Below are positions 19,655 through 29,630 of a stretch of 64,000 bases of DNA, piece after piece. Origin of the DNA: Vagococcus sp. CY52-2 (GTDB lineage: Bacteria > Bacillota > Bacilli > Lactobacillales > Vagococcaceae); the NCBI RefSeq assembly GCF_022655055.1, contig NZ_CP093384.1:496001-560000 (forward strand). The letters run 5' to 3'. The position numbers and the translations under genes are program-made. The notes under the pieces are model-generated. The model was not told the origin of the DNA. It saw only the letters and a list, made by a program, of their open reading frames with translations, and made no database searches. Within the stretch, counting starts at the first letter, position 1. The number at the start of each line of letters is the position of its first letter.

Positions 19655-19667
19655 GGAGCTGCTAAAT

Positions 19668-20294
19668 ATGAAATTAGTCGAATTAACAGTGAGTGAATTT
19701 GTTGAAACATTGGGATCAGATGCTCCCGCTCCTGGAGGAGGATCAGCAGCGGCATTATCTGCAACAATGGGAATTTCTTTAACAAAAATGGTTTGTGAAT
19801 TAACAATTGGTAAAAAGAAATATGCTGAATATGAAGATGACATTAAATTAGTGTTCGATCAAACAAAACAACTCCAAAAGAATTTACTTGAAGCAATAGA
19901 TAAAGATACAGAAGCATTTAACGCAGTTTCAGCAGTGTTTAGTATGCCAAAAGAAACAGATGATGAAAAAGCAGCTAGACGTGCGGCTATGCAATCAGCT
20001 TTAGAAGGAGCAGCTAAATCACCACTAGACATGATGAAGTTAATGTTAGAAGCACTTGAAGTGACAAAACGTGCTATTGGAAAATCAAATACTAATGCAG
20101 CAAGTGACTTAGGTGTTGCAGCACTTAGCTTAAAAGCTGGGATTCAAGGCGCATGGCTGAATGTTTTAATTAATTTATCAGGTATCAAGAATGAAGAATT
20201 TGTCGCGTCTTATCGACAAGACGGTGAAGCATTATTAGCTAAGGGTTGTTTATTAGCAGATGAAATTTATGAGGAAACATTAAAAGTCGTTTAA
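19668..20294 (+). CDS. fchA: Formimidoyltetrahydrofolate cyclodeaminase
   Basis: 208 residues, all-helical, matching the cyclodeaminase family: DAPAPGGGSAAALSATMG at about 19-36 is the signature substrate loop. It converts 5-formimino-THF to 5,10-methenyl-THF and ammonia. Preceded by AAGGAG, 13 bases after ftcD; the two halves that are fused in animals are separate adjacent genes here, as in streptococci and clostridia. Confidence 0.92.
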   Translation: MKLVELTVSEFVETLGSDAPAPGGGSAAALSATMGISLTKMVCELTIGKKKYAEYEDDIKLVFDQTKQLQKNLLEAIDKDTEAFNAVSAVFSMPKETDDEKAARRAAMQSALEGAAKSPLDMMKLMLEALEVTKRAIGKSNTNAASDLGVAALSLKAGIQGAWLNVLINLSGIKNEEFVASYRQDGEALLAKGCLLADEIYEETLKVV

Positions 20295-20337
20295 AAAAGA
20301 TGTTAATTAATTAAATGGAAGGGTTGAAGAAAAAGTT

Positions 20338-22014
20338 ATGGCACATTTATCAGATATCGAAATCGCAAATTCAGTTGAAATGAAACCAATTAAAGAGGTA
20401 GCGGCTCCATTAGGATTAAAAGAAGAGGATTTAACACTTTATGGTAATTATAAAGCGAAATTAGATGCTCGTGAATTAACTAGGCTAGAAAATGAAAAAG
20501 ACGGTAAATTAATTTTAGTAACAGCTATTACACCAACTCCAGCTGGAGAAGGAAAAACAACCACATCTGTTGGGTTAGCTGATGCCTTTACTAAATTAGG
20601 TAAAAAGGCAATGATCGCTTTACGTGAACCATCATTAGGACCAGTATTTGGTGTGAAAGGTGGAGCAGCAGGTGGTGGACATGCTCAAGTTGTCCCTATG
20701 GAAGATATTAACTTACATTTTACTGGTGACTTCCATGCGATTGGCGCAGCAAATAATTTATTAGCTGCTTTGATTGATAACCATATTCATCATGGTAATG
20801 CCTTAGGCATTGATAGTCGTAACATTACATGGAAACGTGTTGTTGACATGAATGACCGTCAATTGCGTCATATTGTGAATGGATTACAAGGACGCGTCAA
20901 TGGTGTTCCTAGAGAAGATGGTTATGATATTACTGTAGCATCAGAAATTATGGCTGTGTTATGTTTATCAAATGATATTGATGACTTAAAAGAAAAATTG
21001 AAAAACATGGTAGTAGCATATAATTTTGAAGGAAAACCAGTTACTGCTGGCGATTTGAAAGCAGAAGGTGCAATGGCAGCTTTACTTAAAGATGCGATTC
21101 ATCCAAACTTAGTTCAAACATTAGAACACACACCAGCCATTATTCATGGTGGACCATTTGCCAATATTGCACATGGATGTAACAGTATTATTGCAACAAA
21201 AATGGCGATGAAATACGCAGATTACGCGATCACAGAAGCTGGCTTTGGAGCAGACTTAGGTGCTGAAAAATTCATCGATATTAAATGTCGTTTAGGAAAT
21301 ATCAAACCTGATGCCGTTGTATTAGTCGCAACAATTCGAGCTCTTAAAATGCACGGTGGCATTCCTAAGAAAGAATTAGAACCAGAAAACGTAGAAGCCG
21401 TTGTTAAAGGATTAACTAACTTAGACAAACATATTGAAAACATTCAAGACGTTTATGGGTTACCTGTTGTTGTAGCAATCAACAAATTTCCATTAGATAC
21501 AGATGCTGAAATCGAAGCAGTTGAAAAAGCATGTAAAGAGCGTGGCGTAGAAGTTGTTTTATCTGACGTTTGGGCTAATGGTGGCGAAGGTGGTATTGAG
21601 TTAGCTGAAAAAGTCATGGAGTTAGCAGAACAAGATAATAGTTTCAGCTACGTATATGACTTAGAAGATTCAATAGAAGAAAAATTAACTAAGATTGTAC
21701 AAAAAGTTTATGGTGGTAAAGGAATTGAATTAACAGCACCGGCTAAAAAACAATTGAAACAATTAGAAGAACTGGGTTACGATAAGTTGCCTATCTGTAT
21801 GGCGAAAACGCAATACTCATTCTCTGATGATGCGACACTTGTTGGTGCACCAAAAGACTTTACGATTACGATTAAAAATCTCAAAGTATCTGCTGGAGCA
21901 GGTTTTATTGTAGCGTTAACTGGTGCAGTTATGACAATGCCAGGACTACCAAAATCACCTGCATCTGAAAGAATTGATATCGATGAAGAAGGTAACATTA
22001 CTGGATTGTTCTAA
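20338..22014 (+). CDS. fhs: Formate-tetrahydrofolate ligase
   Basis: 558 residues, full length. It interconverts 10-formyl-THF + ADP + phosphate and formate + THF + ATP. The P-loop [13 protein letters not shown] lies near 66-78, and the [17 protein letters not shown] substrate loop follows. In this operon it probably runs toward formate, regenerating THF and yielding ATP from histidine-derived one-carbon units, while 10-formyl-THF can also serve PurN and PurH encoded downstream. No methenyl-THF cyclohydrolase gene (FolD) is seen in the window, so that step must be encoded elsewhere. The ribosome site is modest (GGAAGG, long spacing). Confidence 0.95.
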   Translation: MAHLSDIEIANSVEMKPIKEVAAPLGLKEEDLTLYGNYKAKLDARELTRLENEKDGKLILVTAITPTPAGEGKTTTSVGLADAFTKLGKKAMIALREPSLGPVFGVKGGAAGGGHAQVVPMEDINLHFTGDFHAIGAANNLLAALIDNHIHHGNALGIDSRNITWKRVVDMNDRQLRHIVNGLQGRVNGVPREDGYDITVASEIMAVLCLSNDIDDLKEKLKNMVVAYNFEGKPVTAGDLKAEGAMAALLKDAIHPNLVQTLEHTPAIIHGGPFANIAHGCNSIIATKMAMKYADYAITEAGFGADLGAEKFIDIKCRLGNIKPDAVVLVATIRALKMHGGIPKKELEPENVEAVVKGLTNLDKHIENIQDVYGLPVVVAINKFPLDTDAEIEAVEKACKERGVEVVLSDVWANGGEGGIELAEKVMELAEQDNSFSYVYDLEDSIEEKLTKIVQKVYGGKGIELTAPAKKQLKQLEELGYDKLPICMAKTQYSFSDDATLVGAPKDFTITIKNLKVSAGAGFIVALTGAVMTMPGLPKSPASERIDIDEEGNITGLF

Positions 22015-22031
22015 AAGGTAGAGGAAAAAAT

Positions 22032-22643
22032 ATGTCGTATCATTTATTTAAACAGAATGATCATCAAACATCTCGTTGGAGTGGGGGAGAAACGACCCAA
22101 GTGTTTCTCTACCCACCAACGGGTAAGTATGAGCCTGGAAAATTTGACTACCGCATTTCTACGGCTTCAGTAGAAATCGAAGAAAGTACATTTTCAGCGT
22201 TACCTGGCTATAAGCGTTTGTTGATGTCATTGAATCATCCATTAGAACTGACACATGAATCAGAATCGTTTACTGTTAATAAAAAAATGAAACCGTTTGA
22301 AGTTGATGCGTTTGATGGAGCAGATAAAACAAAAAGTGTCGGGAAATGTCAAGACTTTAACGTTATCTTTAAACCAACCTACACTAGTGAAATGTCTGCT
22401 GTTTCAACTATTTATGATAGATCATTATTACCTTGTGTTCGATACTTTTACTATATGTTGGTTGATGGAGTCATGACGTATATAGACCAAGAAGAAAAAC
22501 ATGTTGCCAAGTTGGAAGCCGGAGATTGTGTCATGGTAGAAGAGAGTCGTACGATTTCGATGATTAGTATAGAATCTCATCAACCACAACAATCACCAGC
22601 AACTGTCGAAGTTGTTGTTTGGAAAAATGAAAAGTCGCTCTAA
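22032..22643 (+). CDS. hutD: HutD family cupin protein
   Basis: 203 residues with the HutD/Ves features: an early SRWSGGETTQVFLYPP, then FDYRISTASVEIEESTFSALPGY, a cupin-like beta barrel. The family is found in hut operons and is thought to bind formiminoglutamate or a related intermediate and to set an upper limit on histidine breakdown; its exact role is not settled. Preceded by GAGGA and 17 bases after fhs. The location in a hut operon fixes the assignment. Confidence 0.85.
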   Translation: MSYHLFKQNDHQTSRWSGGETTQVFLYPPTGKYEPGKFDYRISTASVEIEESTFSALPGYKRLLMSLNHPLELTHESESFTVNKKMKPFEVDAFDGADKTKSVGKCQDFNVIFKPTYTSEMSAVSTIYDRSLLPCVRYFYYMLVDGVMTYIDQEEKHVAKLEAGDCVMVEESRTISMISIESHQPQQSPATVEVVVWKNEKSL

Positions 22644-22717
22644 TAAAAATAATTTGGATAGGAAGCATTTTTATATATTAAAAATGAACAAATTATGTTA
22701 ACGATCAGACGATCGGA

Positions 22718-22729
22718 AAGGGGCCCCTT
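22718..22729. repeat. 12-bp GC-rich palindrome over the permease ribosome binding site
   Basis: AAGGGGCCCCTT is an exact palindrome ending at the base before the permease ATG and containing its Shine-Dalgarno sequence. A G4C4 block is conspicuous in such AT-rich DNA. Confidence 0.6.
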
Positions 22730-24085
22730 ATGATTACCGAAACAAAAACACCGGTTGATGAGATTAAATTAACCGAAATAAACTCAGAAAGTTCAAAATT
22801 TAGTTTAGGCGGTGCAACACTTTACGGTATTAATGCAGTAGTTGGTTCAGGTATTTTCTTATTACCACAAACAATTTATCGAGATTTAGGACCAGCTTCT
22901 CTATTAGCCATGGTATTTGATGCGGTGTTGGTGTTACTTTTGGCAGTATGCTTTGCTGAAGTGGCGTGTTATTTTGACAAAAATGGTGGTGCGTTCCAAT
23001 ATTCTAAATCAGCTTTTGGTGATTTAGTTGGATTTATCGTTGGACTATTAGGTTGGTTTGTAACGATTATCGCTTGGTCAGCAATGGCAGCAGGATTTGC
23101 CAAATTATTAATTGTTACAATACCTGCATTAGAAGGGCATAATAAAGCGATTAGTGTTATTTTAGTGATATTATTATCTATTATTAATAGTACCGGACTT
23201 AAAACATCCAAAATTTTTACCATCAGTATCACGATCGCAAAATTGATTCCTATTATTGCGTTTACCTTTATGAGTATTTTCTTTATTAAAAATGGTTTTG
23301 ACGCTGGTAACTTTACACCATTCTTACAACTAAAAGAAGGTATGACGTTATCTAAGGCTATGGCCGGAACATCAATGACAGTATTTTATGCGTTTATCGG
23401 ATTTGAAGCTTTACCAGTTGTAGCTGGTGAGATGAGAAATGCGAAGAAAAATGTTCCAAAAGCAATTATTGGCTCAATTAGTATCGTATCAATTCTTTAC
23501 TTCATGATTATCGCTGGAACCATTGCGATGCTTGGAGTGGGGATTTTAGAAACAAATGCGCCTGTACAAGATGCCTTTGCTATGATGATAGGACCTGCTG
23601 GTAGATGGATTATTTCCATCGGGGCACTTATTTCAATTCTTGGATTAAACGTTGGGGATTCAATGATGATTCCTCGTTATGGAGCAAGTATTTCTGATGA
23701 AGGTTTACTACCAAAAATCGTTTCTAAGAAAAATAAAAAAGACGCACCTTATGTAGCTATTATCATCTCTTGTGTATTGACTTGTTTATTATTATTAAGT
23801 GGAAGTTTCGAACAATTAGCAGAATTAAGTGTAGTATTTAGATTTATTCAATATATTCCAACAGCAATCGCCGTTATTTTCTTACGTAAGAAAAATCCTG
23901 GTGTTGAAACTGCCTTTAGCTTACCATTTGGTCCAGTGATTCCACTACTTGCTGTAGCAGTTAGTGTATGGATGCTTGTTATGGGAGCAAATAGTAAGAG
24001 TTTAATTGCTGGAGGTATTGGTATCATTATCGCTGCAATTTTCTATTTCGTATTGAATGGTAAAAACGCAAGTAAAGCGAAATAA
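22730..24085 (+). CDS. APC family amino acid permease, probably for histidine
   Basis: 451 residues with about twelve membrane helices. The first helix carries GINAVVGSGIFLLP, the glycine-rich unwound substrate-binding segment of the APC superfamily. Position between hutD and hutH strongly suggests it imports histidine, or exchanges it for the glutamate produced, but the sequence alone does not tell which. AAAGGGG precedes the ATG. It is 86 bases from hutD and 68 from hutH, longer gaps than within the first part of the operon. Confidence 0.85.
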   Translation: MITETKTPVDEIKLTEINSESSKFSLGGATLYGINAVVGSGIFLLPQTIYRDLGPASLLAMVFDAVLVLLLAVCFAEVACYFDKNGGAFQYSKSAFGDLVGFIVGLLGWFVTIIAWSAMAAGFAKLLIVTIPALEGHNKAISVILVILLSIINSTGLKTSKIFTISITIAKLIPIIAFTFMSIFFIKNGFDAGNFTPFLQLKEGMTLSKAMAGTSMTVFYAFIGFEALPVVAGEMRNAKKNVPKAIIGSISIVSILYFMIIAGTIAMLGVGILETNAPVQDAFAMMIGPAGRWIISIGALISILGLNVGDSMMIPRYGASISDEGLLPKIVSKKNKKDAPYVAIIISCVLTCLLLLSGSFEQLAELSVVFRFIQYIPTAIAVIFLRKKNPGVETAFSLPFGPVIPLLAVAVSVWMLVMGANSKSLIAGGIGIIIAAIFYFVLNGKNASKAK

Positions 24086-24153
24086 AGGGTTAAAGAGTAT
24101 TGAATGAGTGAAGTGAGTTGTTAAGTTGAAAATGAGTTTAGGAGGAAGCAATA

Positions 24154-25707
24154 ATGACTGAAGTAATTACATTAACAGGTAATGATTTAACATTGGAACA
24201 AGTGGTAGAGGTAGCAAGAAAAGGTGCAACAATTACGTTATCACAAGAAGCAATCGAGGCAGTGAATGCTTCAAGAAAAATTATTGATGATATTGTCGAC
24301 AGTAAAAAAGTAACTTATGGTGTCAATACTGGATTTGGTTCCCTTGTTAAAGTAAGTATTCCACAAGAAGAAACTAGACAATTACAAGAAAACTTAATTC
24401 GTACTCACTCAAGTGGATTTGGTGATCCTTTAGGAGAAGATGAAGTACGTGCTATTATGTTAATCCGTATCAACTCTTTATTAAAAGGCTATTCAGGTAT
24501 TCGTTTAAGTACCATTGAAACCTTAATGGCTATGTTAAATAATGGCGTTGTACCACATATTCCAGAAAAAGGATCTTTAGGAGCTTCAGGAGATTTAGCA
24601 CCATTATCACATATGGTGTTACCAATGTTAGGATTAGGGCGTGCTTATTACAATGGTGAATTATTAGAAGGTAAAGAAGCAATGGCTCGTGCTGGTGTTG
24701 AAGTGATTCACTTAGAAGCAAAAGAAGGTTTGGCTTTAATTAACGGTACAACAGTTTTAACCGCTATCGGAGCATTAGCAACACATGATTCAATCGAGTT
24801 ATTAAAACTTTCAGACATTGCCGGAGCATTATCATTAGAAGTACACAATGGTATTGTAAATGCCTTTGATGAAGAGTTACATATTATTCGTCCTCAAAGT
24901 GGGCAACTTGCAACAGCGAAAAATATTCGTCACATGTTAGAAGGAAGTACCTTAACAACGCAAGCAACAGCTGAACGTGTACAAGATCCTTACACATTAC
25001 GTTGTATGCCTCAAATTCATGGTGCAAGTAAAGATACTGTGGCTTACGTGAAGAAAAAAGTGGAAATCGAAATTAACTCTGTAACAGATAATCCAATTAT
25101 CACTCGTAGTGGAGATGTTATTTCAGGAGGTAACTTCCACGGTGAACCAATGGCACAACCATTTGACTACTTAGGAATTGGCGCAGCAGAAATTGGAAAT
25201 GTGTCTGAACGTCGTGTGGAACGTTTGGTAAATACTAACTTAAGTGGTTTGCCTTCATTTTTAGTGAAACATCCAGGCGTTAACTCAGGATTTATGATTA
25301 CACAATATGCTGCAGCATCATTAGCATCAGAAAACAAAATCTTATCACATCCAGCAAGTGTGGACTCAATTACATCTTGTGAAAACCAAGAAGACTTTGT
25401 CAGTATGGGAACAACAGCAGCTAGAACTGCTAGAGATATTACGAAAAACTCTCGTCGTATCGTCGCAACTGAAATGATGGCAGCATGTCAAGCTATTGAC
25501 TTCATTAAAGACCGTGGTGTATTAGGTAAAGGAACTCAAGTAGCGTATGATGTCTTTAGAAAATATGTGAAATTCATTGATTTAGATAAAGATATTGAAA
25601 TGTATGACGAATTAGAAAAAGCCACAGATGTATTAATCAATGGCGAATTATTAAAAGCTGTTGAAGAAGTTGTAGACTTAGATATCGAATTTGATTTTGG
25701 AAAATAA
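24154..25707 (+). CDS. hutH: Histidine ammonia-lyase
   Basis: 517 residues. Deaminates histidine to urocanate and ammonia, the committed first step. The Ala144-Ser145-Gly146 triplet inside GSLGASGDLAPLSH cyclises to the MIO electrophile; GVNTGFGSL near the N-terminus and the QDPYTLRC-type active-site loop (here QDPYTLRCMPQ) are present. Preceded by AGGAGG. It is the last gene of the plus-strand ftcD operon; a terminator follows, so hisS is a separate unit. Confidence 0.97.
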   Translation: MTEVITLTGNDLTLEQVVEVARKGATITLSQEAIEAVNASRKIIDDIVDSKKVTYGVNTGFGSLVKVSIPQEETRQLQENLIRTHSSGFGDPLGEDEVRAIMLIRINSLLKGYSGIRLSTIETLMAMLNNGVVPHIPEKGSLGASGDLAPLSHMVLPMLGLGRAYYNGELLEGKEAMARAGVEVIHLEAKEGLALINGTTVLTAIGALATHDSIELLKLSDIAGALSLEVHNGIVNAFDEELHIIRPQSGQLATAKNIRHMLEGSTLTTQATAERVQDPYTLRCMPQIHGASKDTVAYVKKKVEIEINSVTDNPIITRSGDVISGGNFHGEPMAQPFDYLGIGAAEIGNVSERRVERLVNTNLSGLPSFLVKHPGVNSGFMITQYAAASLASENKILSHPASVDSITSCENQEDFVSMGTTAARTARDITKNSRRIVATEMMAACQAIDFIKDRGVLGKGTQVAYDVFRKYVKFIDLDKDIEMYDELEKATDVLINGELLKAVEEVVDLDIEFDFGK

Positions 25708-25721
25708 ATAAACCACTTATT

Positions 25722-25757
25722 AAGCTCTGAATTGATTAAGATTCAGAGCTTTATTTT
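25722..25757 (+). terminator. Rho-independent terminator after hutH
   Basis: A perfect 11-bp stem (25722-25732 with 25741-25751), an 8-base loop and a T-rich tail. Confidence 0.85.
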
Positions 25758-25777
25758 TAAATAAGTCGTGATAACTA

Positions 25778-25806
25778 TTGAGTATCGAATCAATATTATG
25801 TAGTAT
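25778..25806 (+). promoter_or_regulatory. Sigma-70-type promoter of hisS
   Basis: TTGAGT at 25778-25783, exactly 17 bases, TAGTAT at 25801-25806. The predicted leader is only about 20 bases, which leaves no room for a T-box or attenuator. Confidence 0.7.
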
Positions 25807-25831
25807 GAATATAACGAGAAAAGGATGGTGT

Positions 25832-27136
25832 ATGACGATGAAATATCAGAAACCAAAAGGAACAAACGATATTTTACCAGGTGAATCAGAAAAATGGCAG
25901 TTTGTAGAATCAACTGCACGTGACGTATTAAAAAAATATGACTTTCATGAAGTCAGAACGCCAATGTTTGAACATATTGAAGTTATTACACGAGGTGTTG
26001 GTGAGTCAACAGATATCGTGACAAAAGAGATGTATGATTTTAAAGACAAAGGTGATCGCCATATTACGCTTAGACCTGAAGGAACTGCTCCATTAGTTCG
26101 TTCATACGTTGAGCATAAATTATTCGGACCGGAACATCAAAATCCGTTTAAAGCTTTTTATATTGGCCCAATGTTTCGCTATGAACGCCCTCAAGCAGGA
26201 CGTTTACGTCAATTTAACCAAATGGGGATTGAAGTATTAGGTAGTAGTAATCCAGCAACAGATGTTGAAGGGATTTTAGTCGCACTAGATTTCTTTAAAC
26301 GTTTAGGCGTGACACATACTCAATTAGTGATTAACTCACTTGGAACAAGAGAAAATCGTATGGTTTATCGCCAAGCATTAATTGATTATTTAGAGCCTTT
26401 AAGCGACCAATTAAGTGATGACTCAAAACGTCGTTTACATACTAACCCACTTAGAGTATTAGATAGTAAAGATAAAAAAGATAAAGAAATTGTCGAAAAT
26501 GCACCGTCAATTTTAGATTATCTAGATGAAGAGTCAAATGCTTTCTTTACTGAAGTGAAATCATTACTTGATGCAATGGGTGTGGAGTATGTAGTCGATC
26601 ATAGAATGGTTCGAGGTCTTGACTACTACAATCACACCGTATTTGAAATTATGAGTAATGCGCCAGGATTTAATGGTGCGATTACCACAATTTGTGCTGG
26701 TGGACGTTATGATGGATTGGTTTCAGAGTTTAATGGACCAGATAGTCATGATTCAGGATTTGGGTTTGGTATGGGGATTGAACGTGTCTTAATTACAATG
26801 GATGCTGAAGGAGTAGAAATACCTGCAGCAAACAACGTGGATGTATATGTTGTTGGTCTAGGTGAAGAGACAAACTGTGAAAGTTTAAAATTAGCACAAG
26901 CAGCAAGACAAGCTGGATTTGTTTGTGAACGTGATTTTCTAAATCGTAAAGCCAAAGCACAATTTAAATCGGCAGATAAATTAAATGCCAAACTTGTTTT
27001 AATTATTGGTGAATCAGAATTAGCAGAAAAAGTTGTTCGTGTAAAAAATATGGTGACAGGTGAAGAGACAACCGTTTCATTAGATGATATTTATACATCC
27101 TTTAGCAATGTTTACAACAACATAATAGGGGAGTAA
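25832..27136 (+). CDS. hisS: Histidine-tRNA ligase
   Basis: 434 residues, a class II synthetase of normal length. Motif 2 with the histidyl signature ([16 protein letters not shown]), the histidine-A motif [22 protein letters not shown] and motif 3 [12 protein letters not shown] are all present, followed by an anticodon-binding domain, so it looks fully functional. The frame is open from TTG 25778 but that is the -35 box; AAAGGA (25820-25825) points to ATG 25832. It sits inside the hut island, not beside aspS as is usual in Firmicutes, and has no T-box. Whether it is the only hisS or a second copy cannot be told from this window. Confidence 0.95.
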   Translation: MTMKYQKPKGTNDILPGESEKWQFVESTARDVLKKYDFHEVRTPMFEHIEVITRGVGESTDIVTKEMYDFKDKGDRHITLRPEGTAPLVRSYVEHKLFGPEHQNPFKAFYIGPMFRYERPQAGRLRQFNQMGIEVLGSSNPATDVEGILVALDFFKRLGVTHTQLVINSLGTRENRMVYRQALIDYLEPLSDQLSDDSKRRLHTNPLRVLDSKDKKDKEIVENAPSILDYLDEESNAFFTEVKSLLDAMGVEYVVDHRMVRGLDYYNHTVFEIMSNAPGFNGAITTICAGGRYDGLVSEFNGPDSHDSGFGFGMGIERVLITMDAEGVEIPAANNVDVYVVGLGEETNCESLKLAQAARQAGFVCERDFLNRKAKAQFKSADKLNAKLVLIIGESELAEKVVRVKNMVTGEETTVSLDDIYTSFSNVYNNIIGE

Positions 27137-27160
27137 ACGTATCTTTGGAGGAGACTTACT

Positions 27161-28039
27161 ATGAAACGATTTAGCAAGGACTCTAGTACCATTGCTGATT
27201 ATACTCGTAAATTAACGGTTATATTTTTATACGCGTTATTATACGCGATTGCTTTGAACATGTTTTGGCATCCAGCTTCAATCTATACTGGTGGAATCAC
27301 TGGTTTTTCTCAAATAGTAAACACTGTTTTTGACAAATGGTTTGGCGTTAATTGGTCAATATCGGTCATTTATTATTTGATGAATCTACCATTTTTAATT
27401 TATGGTTGGAGAAAAATGAATAAAGAAATTGTCATTTTTACTTTAATAAGTGTGACAGCCGCATCCCTTGCAATTAGCATTGTACCTGAAATTGTACTAA
27501 CTAAAGACCCAATTATTTGTGCACTGTTTGGTGGGGCTATTGGAGGGAGTTCTCTAGGATTAGCTTTAAAAAATGGTATTGCTACAGGTGGACTTGATAT
27601 TGGGATTATTGTGATTCGACGCAAGACAGGGCGTAGTATCGGCTCAATTTCGATGGTAATCAACGGGATTATTGTAATAGCAGCAGGCTATCTATTTGGT
27701 TTTCCATATGCTTTTTATAGTTTGCTATCCATTATTGTGAGTGGAAAAGTGACTGATTTTATTTTTACTAAACAACAAAAAATGCAAGCTTTAATCATTA
27801 CTAGACAGCCTGAAAAAGTGATCGCCGAACTTAAGGTGCGATTACTTCGAGGTGTGACGATTTTAAATGAAGCAGAAGGAGCGTATGATCACCGTGAAAA
27901 AGTGGTTCTTTTGACGGTTATTACACGTTATGAAATGCCGTTATTGGAAGAAGCAATCAAAGAAGCGGATAATGAGGCCTTTGTTAGTATCTCAGAAAAT
28001 GTCCACACAATTGGAAAATTTGATGATTTTGAATTTTAA
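27161..28039 (+). CDS. YitT family membrane protein (DUF161/DUF2179)
   Basis: 292 residues: five or six membrane helices (about 20-190, including the glycine-rich FGGAIGGSSLGLALKNG loop) and a C-terminal cytoplasmic alpha/beta DUF2179 domain (about 205-290). The family is widespread in Firmicutes and of unknown function, possibly transport. It starts 24 bases after hisS behind GGAGGAG, so the two are probably cotranscribed, which gives no clear functional hint. Confidence 0.85.
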   Translation: MKRFSKDSSTIADYTRKLTVIFLYALLYAIALNMFWHPASIYTGGITGFSQIVNTVFDKWFGVNWSISVIYYLMNLPFLIYGWRKMNKEIVIFTLISVTAASLAISIVPEIVLTKDPIICALFGGAIGGSSLGLALKNGIATGGLDIGIIVIRRKTGRSIGSISMVINGIIVIAAGYLFGFPYAFYSLLSIIVSGKVTDFIFTKQQKMQALIITRQPEKVIAELKVRLLRGVTILNEAEGAYDHREKVVLLTVITRYEMPLLEEAIKEADNEAFVSISENVHTIGKFDDFEF

Positions 28040-28047
28040 ATCAATAG

Positions 28048-28081
28048 AAAAGCCACTTAGCGATTTGCTAGGTGGCTTTTT
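28048..28081. terminator. Bidirectional terminator between yitT-like gene and hutI
   Basis: A 14-bp stem with one G-T pair (28048-28061 with 28067-28080), A-rich on one side and T-rich on the other, serving both convergent transcripts. Confidence 0.85.
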
Positions 28082-28117
28082 ATAAACTCATTTTCACATG
28101 ACAGGTAAAAATAAGAC

Positions 28118-29383
28118 TTACACAAGTTGTCGATTTTTTGAAACCAATTCTCCATTTTTATAAACATCTTTGACTAAGTTTGTTGCAAAGAAATATAATG
28201 GATAATCAATATTTGGTGCATCAAATACGGCAATGTCAGCACGTTTTCCTTCTGTGAAACTTCCGATTGATTCCCCTAAACCAACTGAGTAAGCAGCATT
28301 GATTGTCACGGCATTAAATACTTGGATTGGTGTTAAATGCATTTTGAAACAACCAAGTTGCATAATAAATTGGATATTAGCTGTCGGGCAGCTTCCAGGA
28401 TTTGAGTCAGTAGACAATGTAATGGCCATACCAGCATCTAACATTTTTTTGGCAGGAGCGTAAGTATCAGCCATTAAACTGAAAGTCGTTCCTGGTAATA
28501 AGTTACCAATAACACCTGCTTCACCCATTTTTTTAATTCCTTCATCAGTAGCAGCCATTAAATGTTCTGCACTCACTGTTTCAAGTTCTGCCGCCACATC
28601 AACTCCACCGATTGAGTCGATTTCATCAGCATGAATACGCAATTTGAAGTCTAAGTCTTTTGCTGCTTGAAGTAAGCGACGAGATTGTTCTGCTGTAAAT
28701 ACTCCTGTTTCACAGAAAATATCACAAAAATCAGCTAATTTTTCTTCTTTTACTTTTGGAAGCATTTCTGAAATAATATGGTCAATGAATGCATCACCGT
28801 TACCATTAAATTCTTCTGGAATAGCATGGGCTGCCATAAATGTTGAGACTAAGTCAATTGGATGAGTATGATTTAATTCTTTTACCACATTCATTTGTTT
28901 TTTTTCTGTTTCCCAATCAAGACCATAACCACTTTTGGCTTCTACTGTTGTCACACCATGGATTAACATTTCATCTAATAAATGACTTGATTTATTATAA
29001 AGCGTGTCAAAAGAAGCACTCTTTGTTGAGCGTACAGTACTTAAAATACCGCCACCTTCTTTTAAAATATCTAAGTAAGAGACACCATTTAATTTTTTGG
29101 CAAATTCATTTTCACGGCTGCCACCATATACTAAGTGAGTATGACAATCAATCAATCCTGGTGTTGCAAGTTTTCCTTTATAATCATGGATTTTAGTATG
29201 ATCACCAATTAGAGAGTCGTCAGGAGTCCCACTACCAATTTTTAAAATTTTACCATTTTTAATGGCAATGTAACCATCTTCAATAATGGTTGCTTCAGAC
29301 ATTTCTGCTCCCTTTAATGCTCGTTGTTTATCTATCGGTGAAAAAATTTGACTAAAGTGTACTAATAGTTTATCTGCTTTCAT
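28118..29383 (-). CDS. hutI: Imidazolonepropionase
   Basis: 421 residues of the amidohydrolase superfamily. Hydrolyses 4-imidazolone-5-propionate to N-formimino-L-glutamate, the third step of histidine breakdown. Metal ligands are visible in [13 protein letters not shown] (His-x-His), [15 protein letters not shown] and the distal LSTDSNPG aspartate. The frame is open upstream to 29422, but AAGGAGG lies just before ATG 29383, which is taken as the start. It is transcribed divergently from hutU with 247 bases between them. Confidence 0.95.
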   Translation of the reverse strand: MKADKLLVHFSQIFSPIDKQRALKGAEMSEATIIEDGYIAIKNGKILKIGSGTPDDSLIGDHTKIHDYKGKLATPGLIDCHTHLVYGGSRENEFAKKLNGVSYLDILKEGGGILSTVRSTKSASFDTLYNKSSHLLDEMLIHGVTTVEAKSGYGLDWETEKKQMNVVKELNHTHPIDLVSTFMAAHAIPEEFNGNGDAFIDHIISEMLPKVKEEKLADFCDIFCETGVFTAEQSRRLLQAAKDLDFKLRIHADEIDSIGGVDVAAELETVSAEHLMAATDEGIKKMGEAGVIGNLLPGTTFSLMADTYAPAKKMLDAGMAITLSTDSNPGSCPTANIQFIMQLGCFKMHLTPIQVFNAVTINAAYSVGLGESIGSFTEGKRADIAVFDAPNIDYPLYFFATNLVKDVYKNGELVSKNRQLV

Positions 29384-29519
29384 GAAGATTCCTCCTTTTA
29401 TTCTTACACTAATTATAACCATTTAATGAGTATAATGTAGTCTTGTATCATCTAAAAAGGGTCAAAAAATTTTTTTTAGAAAAAAAAGAGAAAAAAAGAG
29501 ACTTTTTGCTGTAAATTGA

Positions 29520-29537
29520 CCCATAATAGACTATGGG
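29520..29537. promoter_or_regulatory. Small inverted repeat in the hutI-hutU divergent region
   Basis: CCCATA-6-TATGGG, perfect arms, directly after a TTGA that could be part of a -35 box for hutU (TTGACC at 29516-29521, GATAAA after 18 bases). It could be an operator for a hut regulator. A GC-poor, A-run-rich stretch lies on the hutI side. Confidence 0.35.
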
Positions 29538-29630
29538 AGGATAAACTAAAGCCATAACTTAATGATTCATTCACTTATGTCTACAGGAAAAGAGATAAGT
29601 AACTCAAGATAAACTAAGGAGGAAGTAACA

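Noticed and set aside
25708-25831. T-box riboswitch upstream of hisS
   Set aside because: Only 75 bases lie between the hutH terminator and the start, with a promoter inside; no T-box core or antiterminator pairing is present.
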